A stretch of 22,700 bases of DNA from Anaerocolumna sp. (GCA_029256035.1 JAQSYR010000023.1:1-22700), one strand, 5' to 3'. Numbered from the stretch's first letter, positions 12,991-22,348 are shown. Made by a program: numbers and translations. Notes: generated from the sequence alone by a model not told the origin.

Positions 12991-14553
12991 ATGAGTTCAA
13001 TATTTAAAGATAATATGATTGGTTCAAGTAAAAGTTATGTAAGTGGGATTCTAAGGGTAATATTAGTCGGAGTGTTGGTTTTAGTACAATTTATCGTCCT
13101 GTTTTCTCTTACATACTGGTTTAGAAAATCAACGATATATATTTATATTTTAATTGAGATTGGCAGTATTTTTATTACCATTGGACTTGTAAATGACAAT
13201 CGAAGTCCATCCTATAAAATAAGCTGGATTTGTATTGTATTAATCCTTCCTATTACGGGACATATTATGTATGCTTTATGGGGAAAAGCAAATGCAAATA
13301 AAAAAATTTCAGAAAAAATACTGCTTAAATTAAATCATGGTACAAAATATCTTACTTATGATGAAAATATAATGAAAGAATTTGAAAAAAAATATCCAAC
13401 AAAAAGCAGAATGACAAAATATTTGGAATCTCAGAACTTCCCTTTATTTAAGAACAATCTTATTCAATATTATCCAATGGGACAGGATACATTTGAAGCA
13501 ATATTTAAAGACATTAAAAATGCTCAAAAGTTTATATTACTGAATTTTTTTATCATTGGTGAAGGTATTTTATGGTCTAAAATGCATGAATTATTACTGG
13601 AAAAAATAAATGAAGGTGTCAAAGTTAAATTTATGTATGATGACTTTGGTGCTACCATTCGCACCTCGAAAAATTTCAGAAAAAATTTAGAGAGTGAAGG
13701 CTTTGAAATTGGAGTTTTTAACCCGATTCATAAATATACGGATAAACTTTATATGAATTATAGAAGTCATCAAAAAATAATAGTGATTGACGGAAATATG
13801 GGTTATACAGGTGGAATGAATCTTGCAGATGAATATGTTAATTTAATACATCGTTTTGGAGTTTGGAAAGATAATGCTGTTAGAGTAGAAGGTGATGCTG
13901 TCTGGGGCCTTACAGTAACATTTTTACAGATGTGGGAGGTATGCAATCCAAGAGAATGGATTGATTATAATGAGTACAGACCGACAAAAGAATTTGTAAA
14001 AAATGATGTTTATTGTCAGGTGGTTTCTGATGGACCTGTAAATCATCCGGATAATCCAATTGAAAATATTTATATGCAGATTATACATTATGCAAAGAAA
14101 TATGTATATATTACTACACCATATCTAATTATTGAAGAAGATATGAAACAGGCATTAATAACAGCTGTAAAAAGTGGCGTTGATGTTAGGATAATTACTC
14201 CTTTTATTCCAGATAAAAAGAATGTAAAAATCCTTACTAATTATAATTATGGGCAATTATTAGAGGCCGGGGTTAAGATTTATGAATATAAACCAGGCTT
14301 TATTCACGCAAAAACCATTATAAATGAAGATTGTGGAATTGTTGGAACCATAAATATGGATTATAGAAGTTTCTATTTACATTATGAGTGTGGACTTTGG
14401 ATGTGTAATAGAGAAGTAATTAATGAAATAAAATCCGACTTATTAAAGACAATCCGTGAAAGCATGGAGGTTAGTTATATTGACTGGATGAATCGCCCTT
14501 TTTATATAAAAATGTATCAAAGAATATTAAATTTATTTTCAACTTTAATGTAA
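12991..14553 (+). CDS. cls: Cardiolipin synthase
   Basis: Bacterial cardiolipin synthase condenses two phosphatidylglycerol molecules into cardiolipin and glycerol at the inner membrane. The 520-residue protein has two or three N-terminal hydrophobic helices (about 14-92) and two phospholipase D domains. The first HKD motif is HQKIIVID (260-267), followed by GYTGGMNLADEY. The second is HAKTIINE (439-446), followed by GIVGTINMDYRSFYLHYECG. In the second motif the expected Asp is Glu with an Asp next to it (E446, D447), a deviation that may be tolerated. GAGGTGA overlaps the end of the preceding gene, so translation is probably coupled. Length and all other blocks are normal. Confidence 0.93.
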   Translation: MSSIFKDNMIGSSKSYVSGILRVILVGVLVLVQFIVLFSLTYWFRKSTIYIYILIEIGSIFITIGLVNDNRSPSYKISWICIVLILPITGHIMYALWGKANANKKISEKILLKLNHGTKYLTYDENIMKEFEKKYPTKSRMTKYLESQNFPLFKNNLIQYYPMGQDTFEAIFKDIKNAQKFILLNFFIIGEGILWSKMHELLLEKINEGVKVKFMYDDFGATIRTSKNFRKNLESEGFEIGVFNPIHKYTDKLYMNYRSHQKIIVIDGNMGYTGGMNLADEYVNLIHRFGVWKDNAVRVEGDAVWGLTVTFLQMWEVCNPREWIDYNEYRPTKEFVKNDVYCQVVSDGPVNHPDNPIENIYMQIIHYAKKYVYITTPYLIIEEDMKQALITAVKSGVDVRIITPFIPDKKNVKILTNYNYGQLLEAGVKIYEYKPGFIHAKTIINEDCGIVGTINMDYRSFYLHYECGLWMCNREVINEIKSDLLKTIRESMEVSYIDWMNRPFYIKMYQRILNLFSTLM

Positions 14554-14598
14554 TTTACAGGTGATGTGTGAGAATGCGAACATTTGTTTTGAATGGTC

Positions 14599-14627
14599 TT
14601 GATTATTTATACCTAAAAGTATATAAT
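14599..14627 (+). promoter_or_regulatory. Sigma-A-type promoter of ruvAB
   Basis: TTGATT (14599-14604), 17 bases, then TATAAT (14622-14627), 37 bases upstream of ruvA. No terminator is evident after cls, so read-through from cls is also possible. Confidence 0.7.
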
Positions 14628-14664
14628 AAAAAGAAATCAAGGCTTACATAGGAGATATATTAAT

Positions 14665-15294
14665 ATGATAACATATATAAAAGGGGAATTAACAGATGTT
14701 AATGAAGATGGAGTTGTTCTTGAAACGAATGGAATAGGATATGAGATTAGAATGCCTTTATCTTCTCTGGATCTATTACCTCGTATTGGAACCAGTTTAA
14801 AGATTTATACTTATCTGCATGTAAGGGAAGATGTCATTGGACTATTTGGTTTTCTTACTAAAGATGACTTATCTATATTTAAACTTTTAATTACAGTGAA
14901 TGGAATAGGCCCAAAAGGAGCACTTGGAATCCTATCAGCAATTTCTCCGGATGATTTAAGATTTGCTGTTTTATCTGAGGATGTTAAGACCATAGCAAAG
15001 GCACCAGGGATAGGTAGCAAGACAGCTAGCAAATTAATTATCGAATTAAAAGATAAGTTAAAATTAGAAGATGCTTTTGAACAGAAACTTTCCAATGGGA
15101 CTGAATATCAAAAAGAGACCAAAGTTTCCACCTCAAAGATAACACAGATTAGAAATGAAGCAATCCAGGCATTGGTAGTTTTAGGATATTCTAATACAGA
15201 TGCTTCAAAAGTTGTTCGTAAGATAGCAATAACCGACGATATGACGTTAGAAGATGTACTAAGCTTAAGTTTAAAAAGTTTAAGCTTGTTATAA
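14665..15294 (+). CDS. ruvA: Holliday junction branch migration protein RuvA
   Basis: RuvA binds four-way DNA junctions and loads RuvB rings for branch migration during recombinational repair. The 209-residue protein has the N-terminal OB-fold (MITYIKGELTDV through YTYLHVREDVIGLFGF). Two helix-hairpin-helix motifs follow (VNGIGPKGALGIL near 78-90 and APGIGSKTASKLIIELKDKL near 113-132). The C-terminal RuvB-binding domain comes after a linker (ALVVLGYSNTDASKVV). AGGAG precedes the ATG. The gene is followed by ruvB after 52 bases. No ruvC is in the window. Confidence 0.97.
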   Translation: MITYIKGELTDVNEDGVVLETNGIGYEIRMPLSSLDLLPRIGTSLKIYTYLHVREDVIGLFGFLTKDDLSIFKLLITVNGIGPKGALGILSAISPDDLRFAVLSEDVKTIAKAPGIGSKTASKLIIELKDKLKLEDAFEQKLSNGTEYQKETKVSTSKITQIRNEAIQALVVLGYSNTDASKVVRKIAITDDMTLEDVLSLSLKSLSLL

Positions 15295-15346
15295 TTCATC
15301 ATACATTCGGGATTTATTAAACTGTCAGGGAATTATAGGAGCAAAA

Positions 15347-16351
15347 ATGGGAAAAAGAATTATAACAACTGAGATAACTGAGGAAGATAGAAAAATTGAG
15401 AATACCTTAAGACCCCAGATGCTTTCTGATTATATTGGTCAGAAAAAGGCGAAAGAGAATCTTAAGGTATATATTGATGCTGCAAAACAAAGAAATGAAA
15501 CATTAGATCATGTTCTTTTCTATGGTCCACCTGGCCTTGGAAAAACAACTTTGGCAAGTATTATTGCCAATGAAATGTCTGTTAATATGAAAGTAACCTC
15601 TGGACCAGCTATTGAAAAACCCGGAGATATGGCTGCTATTTTAAACAATCTTCAAGAAGGGGATGTTTTGTTTGTAGATGAAATTCATCGTTTGAACCGG
15701 CAAGTTGAAGAATTACTATATCCTGCTATGGAAGATTACGCAATAGATATTGTAATTGGTAAAGGTGCAACTGCAAAGTCCATTCGATTGGATTTGCCTA
15801 AATTCACCTTGGTCGGAGCTACCACTAGAGCAGGGATGCTTACCCCACCCCTTAGAGACAGATTTGGTGTAGTAAATCGTCTGGAGTTTTATACAACAGA
15901 AGAACTAAAGGAAATTATTTGCCGCTCTGCTGAGGTTTTTCGAGTGGAGATTAATGAAGAAGGTGCTTTAGAATTGGCAAGAAGATCAAGAGGTACTCCA
16001 AGATTAGCTAACAGGCTATTAAAACGGGTAAGAGATTTTGCACAAGTAAAATATGATGGTAGAATTACAAAAGAAGTTGCGGATTTTGCCCTTGATATTC
16101 TGGAAGTGGACAAGCTTGGTCTTGATAATACAGATAGAGAAATTCTTCTTACTATGATTGAAAAGTTTGGCGGAGGACCTGTAGGAATAGAAACAGTAGC
16201 GACTACGATCGGCGAAGATGCAGGAACTATTGAAGAAGTATATGAACCTTATCTGGTTCAAAATGGTCTGATTCTTCGAACACCCAGAGGCAGAGTTGTC
16301 TCTGATTTAGGTTATAAGCATTTTGGGCTGCACCAAGAAAAGCTTGTCTAA
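15347..16351 (+). CDS. ruvB: Holliday junction branch migration ATPase RuvB
   Basis: RuvB is the AAA+ ring motor that drives branch migration with RuvA. The 334-residue protein has RPQMLSDYIGQKKAKENL, Walker A GPPGLGKT (60-67) and Walker B VDEIH (110-114). It also has the sensor and arginine-finger region GATTRAGMLTPPLRDRFGV and the C-terminal winged-helix domain (GGGPVGIETVATTIGEDAGTIEEVYEPYL). All are family-typical. AGGAG lies 6 bases before the ATG. Complete. Confidence 0.98.
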   Translation: MGKRIITTEITEEDRKIENTLRPQMLSDYIGQKKAKENLKVYIDAAKQRNETLDHVLFYGPPGLGKTTLASIIANEMSVNMKVTSGPAIEKPGDMAAILNNLQEGDVLFVDEIHRLNRQVEELLYPAMEDYAIDIVIGKGATAKSIRLDLPKFTLVGATTRAGMLTPPLRDRFGVVNRLEFYTTEELKEIICRSAEVFRVEINEEGALELARRSRGTPRLANRLLKRVRDFAQVKYDGRITKEVADFALDILEVDKLGLDNTDREILLTMIEKFGGGPVGIETVATTIGEDAGTIEEVYEPYLVQNGLILRTPRGRVVSDLGYKHFGLHQEKLV

Positions 16352-16403
16352 CAGATAGATTTGCTTTATAATGTATTTAATTAAATCTTTGAGGTGTGAT
16401 ATC

Positions 16404-16814
16404 ATGAACAAAATGAATAATATAGAAGTAATTATTAATAACAAAAGATATAATTTACGTGGTTATGAAAGTGAAGAATATCTTCAAAAAATAGCATCTT
16501 ATATTAATAATAAACATGCAGAGCTTAAGAAAAAAGATTTCTATAAAATGCTGGATTCCGATATGAAGGGTATTTTAATGGAAATTAATATTGCAGATGA
16601 TTATTTTAAAGTTCGTAATCAATTGAAAGAGATAGAGACGGAAAATGAAACAAAGAGCAATGAAATATATAATCTGAAACATGAACTGGTGGCACTACAT
16701 ACCAAACATGACCTTAAAGAAAAAGAGATAGAAACATTAAAACAAGAATTAAACGAAGCACAAAAGAAAATCATACGATTAGAAACAGAATTGATGGATA
16801 AGAACCGTTCATGA
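16404..16814 (+). CDS. zapA: Cell division protein ZapA
   Basis: ZapA bundles FtsZ filaments and stabilises the division ring. The 136-residue protein starts with the ZapA fold (NNIEVIINNKRYNLRGYESEEYLQKIASYINNKHAEL). A long Glu/Lys-rich coiled coil follows (about 75-134). I chose the ATG at 16404, which has GAGGTG seven bases upstream; the in-frame ATG at 16371 lacks one and would add an atypical extension. The ruvB-zapA gap is 52 bases without a terminator, so it is in the ruvAB operon. It is followed by a U32 peptidase gene, a neighbourhood seen in other Firmicutes. Confidence 0.88.
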   Translation: MNKMNNIEVIINNKRYNLRGYESEEYLQKIASYINNKHAELKKKDFYKMLDSDMKGILMEINIADDYFKVRNQLKEIETENETKSNEIYNLKHELVALHTKHDLKEKEIETLKQELNEAQKKIIRLETELMDKNRS

Positions 16815-16818
16815 CATC

Positions 16819-16865
16819 AAATCCGCATAGATAGACTGTAATTGGGTCTTACTAGGCGGATTTTT
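16819..16865 (+). terminator. Terminator-like hairpin between zapA and the U32 peptidase gene
   Basis: AAATCCGC (16819-16826) pairs with GCGGATTT (16856-16863). Part of the enclosed sequence (ATAGAC with GTCTTACTAG) extends the stem imperfectly, and TTTTTAT follows. No clear promoter lies between it and the next gene, so it may act as a partial terminator. Confidence 0.65.
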
Positions 16866-16897
16866 ATATAAACCGCTTAGAAAGGCATAGAAATAAA

Positions 16898-19501
16898 ATG
16901 AGAAAAGTTGAAATTTTAGCTCCTGCAGGTTCCTATACAAGTTTAAAGGCAGCTATCAATGCAGGCTGTGATGCTGTCTATATTGGAGGCAGTAAGTTTG
17001 GAGCAAGAGCATATGCTGATAATCCCGGGGAAGATGAACTGGTGGGTGCCATTGAACTTGCCCATATTCATAATAAAAAAATATATTTAACCATTAATAC
17101 TTTATTAAAAAACAAGGAATTAGAACAAGAATTATATAATTTTCTGGAAAAGTATTATATAGCTGGAATAGATGCTGTGATTGTGCAAGATCTTGGGGTA
17201 CTACACTTTATTCATAAATATTTTCCTGGATTAGATATTCATGCAAGTACTCAGATGACATTAACTATGGCACAAGGATTAGAAGCTATTAAGCATTTAG
17301 GAGTTACAAGAATGGTAAATAGCAGAGAACTAAGTTTAGAAGAAATCCGTTCTATTCGAACTAGTTCTGACATAGAAATTGAATCCTTTGTTCATGGAGC
17401 TTTATGTTACTGTTACTCCGGACAATGTCTTATGAGTAGTATGATAGGAGGCAGAAGCGGCAATCGGGGCAGATGTGCCCAGACATGCAGAATGCCATAT
17501 TCCGTAATGGGTGATAACCGTAGTCTTTTGGGGGAACAGGATAAGTATATTTTAAGTCCAAAGGATATCTGTACCTTAGACCGAATTCCTGATTTAATAG
17601 AGGCAGGTATTAATTCATTTAAAATTGAAGGGCGAATGAAACGTCCGGAATATGCAGCCGGAGTCACATATTTGTATGGTAAATATGTAGACTTATATTC
17701 TGAACTTGGTAGAGAAAAATATGAGTCTTATATTGTAAGTCATAAAAAAGAATTAGAGCAGGATATTCTAAAATTACAGGATTTGTATAATCGAGGAGGA
17801 TTTTCAACAGGATATTATTATAATAAAAATGGGAAATCCATGATTTCTCTGCAACGACCGAATCATAGCGGGGTATTGGTAGGCACTGTAAAAAATACAA
17901 AGAACAACCAGATTGAATTTTCTCTTATAGAAGATATTTATCCTCAGGATATTTTAGAAATTAGAGAAGATAAGAGATATGAAAACAACACGAAAAAGGT
18001 TAAAACTAATCAAAACACCAAAGGAAATCCAAAGGATAAATATGGCGCCTCCAATAGTAAGCAAGGCACATGGAATAAAGGGTCTTTAAATGGCGACTGT
18101 ATTTTTGAATTTACTGTTAAGGATGGAAAACAAAAGGGTGGATACTACCAGGTAAATATACCCAGAGGACTAGAAATACATTCTGGCAGCTTAGTTTATC
18201 GCACAAAAAATACAAAATTACTGGAAAATCTATTTGACCAATTTATTAAGAAAGACATCAAAATACCAATTGCAGGTAAACTTACTGTAATTGTTGGTAA
18301 ACCTATAAAACTAACTTTAACGTGTAAAGAAGTCCAGGTAGAGATTACTGGTGATGAAATTGAAGAAGCTAACAGTCAGCCAGTAACTGAGGATAAAATT
18401 CGAAAACAGATGTTAAAGACCAATGAAACGGCTTATATGTTTAATGAATTAGAGATATTAATCACGGGTAATCCATTCATTCCTTTACAAAAATTGAATG
18501 AACTTAGAAGAAATGGGATTAGTGCCTTAGAGTCAGCAATTATAGAATCCTATCATCGAAATCCCACTAAACAGATAAAACTTCAACAAGAAAATGAAAT
18601 GTTTCAGGATGATTTAAATGGGAAAGAAAACAGTAAAACCGGCATTCATATTGCTGTCCAAACAAGAGAACAGTTAGAGGCATCCCTTCTTTGGCCAGAA
18701 GTATCGGACATTTATTTGGAAAGTGACATAGTGCCATTACCAACATTGACGGAACTAAGTAAGTATATAAAAAGTAAAGGGAAACGCTGTTTTATTTTAT
18801 TGCCTAGAATCTTTAGAAGCGCTACGTATCAATATTTTAAAAAGTATAAATATATATTGGAAGACAATACTATTGATGGATATATCTTACGGAATTTAGA
18901 GGAATATACATTTGTAAGGAATGAAATAGAGAACAGTGGTAATTTGAAAGAAATTATAACAGATGCCAATCTGTATGTAATGAATAATGAAGCAGCCTGT
19001 TTCTGGAAAGAAAAAAATATAACAAAGTTTACAGCACCTTTCGAATTAAATTATAACGAATTAATGGATTTAAAAGGGCTGTATTATGATATGATAGTTT
19101 ATGGAAGAGTTCCGTTAATGGTATCTGCCCAATGTATAGTAAAAACAGGAACAGGTGGAAATTCCACTTATAATCATAGAGAAAGTGATTTACCATGCTG
19201 TGAACCGGGACTTAATAAAGTAGAATTAATTGATAGATTTCAAAAGAGCTTTCTGGTAAAACGCCATTGCAGGGATTGTTATAATACCATATACAACAGT
19301 CAATGTCTTTCGTTACTAGATAATAAAGATGAAATATTAAGAATACATCCAGCGAATATTCGGCTTGATTTTACTTTTGAAACAGCGGATGAAACGAAAG
19401 AAGTTATTGGTTCCTTTATTCAACAGTACTATTATAGTAATCCTCAAAAACTGGTAGGCAATAATTATACCAGAGGTCATTTTAAGCGGGGGATAGAATA
19501 A
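16898..19501 (+). CDS. U32 family peptidase / RlhA-like protein
   Basis: The 867-residue protein is a U32 family member of the large type that carries an extra C-terminal region (DUF3656). The family includes E. coli RlhA, which is needed for hydroxylation of a 23S rRNA cytidine, and collagenase-type proteins. N-terminal VEILAPAGSYTSLKAAINAGCDAVYIGG is diagnostic. The U32 signature ESFVHGALCYCYSGQC spans 162-177 and is followed by NRGRCAQTCRMPY and FKIEGRMKRPEYAA. More Cys (CCEPG, CRDCYNTIYNSQC) lie near the C-terminus and could bind a metal cluster. A hydrophilic Lys/Asn-rich stretch at about 358-400 looks like an inserted linker. AGAAAGG precedes the ATG. The precise substrate is not known. 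Confidence 0.88.
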   Translation: MRKVEILAPAGSYTSLKAAINAGCDAVYIGGSKFGARAYADNPGEDELVGAIELAHIHNKKIYLTINTLLKNKELEQELYNFLEKYYIAGIDAVIVQDLGVLHFIHKYFPGLDIHASTQMTLTMAQGLEAIKHLGVTRMVNSRELSLEEIRSIRTSSDIEIESFVHGALCYCYSGQCLMSSMIGGRSGNRGRCAQTCRMPYSVMGDNRSLLGEQDKYILSPKDICTLDRIPDLIEAGINSFKIEGRMKRPEYAAGVTYLYGKYVDLYSELGREKYESYIVSHKKELEQDILKLQDLYNRGGFSTGYYYNKNGKSMISLQRPNHSGVLVGTVKNTKNNQIEFSLIEDIYPQDILEIREDKRYENNTKKVKTNQNTKGNPKDKYGASNSKQGTWNKGSLNGDCIFEFTVKDGKQKGGYYQVNIPRGLEIHSGSLVYRTKNTKLLENLFDQFIKKDIKIPIAGKLTVIVGKPIKLTLTCKEVQVEITGDEIEEANSQPVTEDKIRKQMLKTNETAYMFNELEILITGNPFIPLQKLNELRRNGISALESAIIESYHRNPTKQIKLQQENEMFQDDLNGKENSKTGIHIAVQTREQLEASLLWPEVSDIYLESDIVPLPTLTELSKYIKSKGKRCFILLPRIFRSATYQYFKKYKYILEDNTIDGYILRNLEEYTFVRNEIENSGNLKEIITDANLYVMNNEAACFWKEKNITKFTAPFELNYNELMDLKGLYYDMIVYGRVPLMVSAQCIVKTGTGGNSTYNHRESDLPCCEPGLNKVELIDRFQKSFLVKRHCRDCYNTIYNSQCLSLLDNKDEILRIHPANIRLDFTFETADETKEVIGSFIQQYYYSNPQKLVGNNYTRGHFKRGIE

Positions 19502-19523
19502 ACGAAAGTTGAGGTGACTACAT

Positions 19524-20903
19524 TTGATTAATTTAATTATTCAGATTGTAAAATATATTAACGTAATACTCATTTCGTTTTATACCTTTTATGCTTTTCG
19601 TATTTTTGGTATGTCAGATAAAATGATAAAAAATAAAATAAATGGTAAAATGAGACGTATTATTTATATTTTTCATTTTGTAAGCTATTTCATTCTTTTT
19701 TTAAATACAAAAAATTATAAAGTTGTGATACTTTATATGGCTGAACTAGTTGCGCTATTTGTGATTACGATAATTTATAAATGGATCTATCATAATATGA
19801 TGCCACTTATCTGGAATAATATGATGTTTATGCTTGTTATTGGATATGTTATGTTAACCAGATTATCTTTTGATAAAGCATTAAAACAATTTGCTATTGC
19901 ATCCGGAACACTACTATTATGTATTATTGTTCCAATTATTATAGATAAATTAAAACAGTTAAGAAAATTAGGATGGATTTATGGAATAGTCGGAATTGGT
20001 CTGTTGTTATCAGTATTAATCTGGGGAGTTGAGAACTATGGTGCTACTAACTGGATTAGTATATATGGAATTACGGTTCAGCCATCTGAATTTGTAAAGT
20101 TATTATTTGTTTTTGCGGTAGCATCCTTGCTTTCTCATAGAAAAGATTTTCACTTTGTAACATTAGTTACCATACTAGCGGCTGTACATGTACTAATTCT
20201 TGTTTTAGAAAAAGATTTAGGAGGCGCTTTAATTTTCTTCTTGACTTATTTATTCATGCTATATGTTGCAACGGCCCAACCATTATACTTGTTTTCGGGA
20301 TTGGTTGCAGGAATAGGGGCTTCCCTAATAGCCTATCGCTTATTTAATCATGTTCGAGTTCGTGTCATGGCTTGGCAAGATCCTTGGACCTATATTGATA
20401 AAGAGGGTTATCAGATATCCCAATCTTTATTTGCCATTGGAACTGGCAGCTGGTTTGGAATGGGATTGACCAAAGGTTTACCTGGCAGCATTCCTGTTGT
20501 GGACAGTGATTTTATTTTTTCAGGAATATCAGAAGAAATGGGTGGAGTTTTTGCATTTTGCTTAATTTTAATTTGTGTCAGTAATTATTTAACTTTTGGT
20601 AATATAGCATTAAAAATGAAAGATGAATTTTACAAATTAATTGCCCTTGGATTTAGTACCATGTATATTTTTCAAGTATTTTTATCCGTTGGAGGAGTAA
20701 CAAAACTAATACCATCTACCGGAGTTACTTTACCTTTCGTTAGTTATGGAGGAAGTTCTTTATTAAGTAGTATTATAATGTTTTGTATCTTTCAGGGACT
20801 TTATATTTTAAATCAGGATGGGAATGATAATTTTGATAAGAAAAAAGGGAAAACAAGAAAAACAGGAAAATCAAGTAAATCTTATGAAACACGCAAAGAT
20901 TAA
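19524..20903 (+). CDS. FtsW/RodA/SpoVE (SEDS) family peptidoglycan glycosyltransferase
   Basis: SEDS proteins polymerise lipid II into glycan strands and work with a class B penicillin-binding protein. The 459-residue protein has the core blocks GATNWISIYGITVQPSEFVKLLFVFAVA, LEKDLGGALIFFLTYLFMLYVAT, YQISQSLFAIGTGSWFGMGL, DFIFSGISEEMGG and STGVTLPFVSYGGSSLLSS. The Asp in DFIF (329) corresponds to the residue needed for polymerase activity in RodA. About 100 N-terminal residues with two or three extra hydrophobic helices precede the usual core. The start is a TTG with GAGGTG seven bases upstream. Its end overlaps the PBP gene by 20 bases, the usual SEDS-PBP pairing. I cannot say whether it is division, elongation or spore type. 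Confidence 0.9.
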   Translation: MINLIIQIVKYINVILISFYTFYAFRIFGMSDKMIKNKINGKMRRIIYIFHFVSYFILFLNTKNYKVVILYMAELVALFVITIIYKWIYHNMMPLIWNNMMFMLVIGYVMLTRLSFDKALKQFAIASGTLLLCIIVPIIIDKLKQLRKLGWIYGIVGIGLLLSVLIWGVENYGATNWISIYGITVQPSEFVKLLFVFAVASLLSHRKDFHFVTLVTILAAVHVLILVLEKDLGGALIFFLTYLFMLYVATAQPLYLFSGLVAGIGASLIAYRLFNHVRVRVMAWQDPWTYIDKEGYQISQSLFAIGTGSWFGMGLTKGLPGSIPVVDSDFIFSGISEEMGGVFAFCLILICVSNYLTFGNIALKMKDEFYKLIALGFSTMYIFQVFLSVGGVTKLIPSTGVTLPFVSYGGSSLLSSIIMFCIFQGLYILNQDGNDNFDKKKGKTRKTGKSSKSYETRKD

Positions 20904-22280
20904 TAAGTATGAAAATCTAAAAAATCAAAACAATCAGGAAAATGATGAAGAACGAAACATTGACACAGAAAATGTAAATGAAGAGCCCATAAATACCAAA
21001 GATAGAATTAATAAAGATATAATGAAAATAACATATATCTTTGTTGGTTTATTTGCTATTTTGTTAGGGTATTTTACCTACTTTATATTTGTAGACAGTG
21101 AAGAAGTAATTAATAATGCTTATAATAAAAGACAGGACCTTTTAACGGAACAAATTGTACGAGGCAGCATTTTGTCTTCTGATAATCAAGTTCTTGCAGT
21201 AACAAAGGTTAATGAATTACAGGGAAAAAGAGTATAGGGGATAATATAGTTACAACACTGGATACCAAGCTGCAAAAAACGGCCTATGAAGCCTTAGGTG
21301 ATTATAAAGGAGCTGTTATAGTAATGGAACCATCCTCTGGAAAAATTCTGGCAATGGTATCAAAACCTGATTATGATCCTAATACCATTAATGAAACTTG
21401 GAATGATTTAATCAATAAAGAGAAGGAAAGTCAAAATGATGATACAAAGGAAAATGAATCTGCTCTGTTAAATCGTGCTACCCAAGGTTTATATCCGCCA
21501 GGTTCTACTTTTAAAATTCTAACAATACTTGAATATATTAGAGAAAATCCGGATTATGAAGACTATACCTACCATTGTGAAGGAACAGGAGTTTTTAACA
21601 GTGTAACCATAAATTGCTACAATAATAAAAAACATGGTGAAGTAAATTTATTAGAGTCATTTGCAAAATCCTGTAATACTTCTTTTGCCAATATAAGTAC
21701 AAGTCTTAGTGCAGAAAGTTTTCGAAAGCTTTGTGATACATTTTTGTTTAACAACCCATTGCCTACAGATTTTGTCTATAATAGAAGTAGTTTTGTAATA
21801 GATAAAAAATCTGAGAACTATGAATTACCACAAACAAGTATCGGTCAGGGAGATACACAGATAACTCCGTTGCATAATGGGTTAATCGTGGCAACAATTG
21901 CCAATGGCGGTGCAATGATGAAACCCTATGTAGTGGATCATGTTGAAAATGAAAGCGGTATAGTAACGAAAAAGTATATGCCTGAAATATTTGATACTCT
22001 AATGACACCGGAAGAAGCCGACATTCTTACTTCGTATATGGCAGAAGTTGTAAATAGCGGAACTGCTACTGCACTAAGTGGTAAAGAATATTCCGTAGCT
22101 GGCAAAACAGGCTCTGCGGAGTACCAGGAAAATATGCCTGCTCATGCATGGTTCGTAGGATTCTCCAATATTGAAAAACCAGATATTGTTGTAAGTATTA
22201 TTGTTGAAAGTGTAGGTACCGGAAGTGATTATGCAGTACCAATTGCAGCTAAAATATTTGACGCTTATTATGATGAATAG
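20884..22280 (+). pseudogene. Class B penicillin-binding protein (transpeptidase), internally deleted and frame-broken
   Basis: Class B PBPs cross-link peptidoglycan in the periplasm-facing space, partnered by the SEDS protein upstream. The first part (20884-21237) has a charged cytoplasmic tail, one membrane helix (about 48-70) and RGSILSSDNQVLAVTKV, then stops at TAG. The second frame is open from 21216 and reads ITGKKSIGDNIVTTLDTKLQ. Its catalytic domain has YPPGSTFK (Ser codon at 21504), SCN (21669-21677) and KTG (Lys codon at 22104). Roughly 60-70 codons of the dimerisation region normally between LAVT and GDNIVTTLD are missing. Restoring one A near 21218 would read VNELTGKKSIGDN, so the join looks like a deletion plus a one-base change. 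The start at 20884 overlaps the SEDS gene. All catalytic motifs are intact, arguing against old decay. Confidence 0.9.
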
Positions 22281-22306
22281 AACTTTTAAAGTGTAATATT
22301 TATGGA

Positions 22307-22346
22307 ATGCAGCAAAACTGTAGTTTGTGCGAAATGCATAATTTTT
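22307..22346 (+). terminator. Possible terminator after the PBP gene
   Basis: GCAAAACT-GT-AGTTT(g)TGC (22312-22330) forms a hairpin that ATGCA (22307-22311) and TGCAT (22335-22339) can extend across a four-base bulge. ATTTTT follows. It is plausible but irregular. Confidence 0.45.
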
Positions 22347-22348
22347 AG

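Noticed and set aside
14811..16261. Minus-strand ORFs inside ruvA and ruvB
   Set aside because: They are antisense shadows of well-conserved genes with no ribosome sites or family resemblance.
20884..22280. Two separate functional genes in place of one broken PBP gene
   Set aside because: The second part has no start with a ribosome binding site and the two parts are the two ends of one known family.
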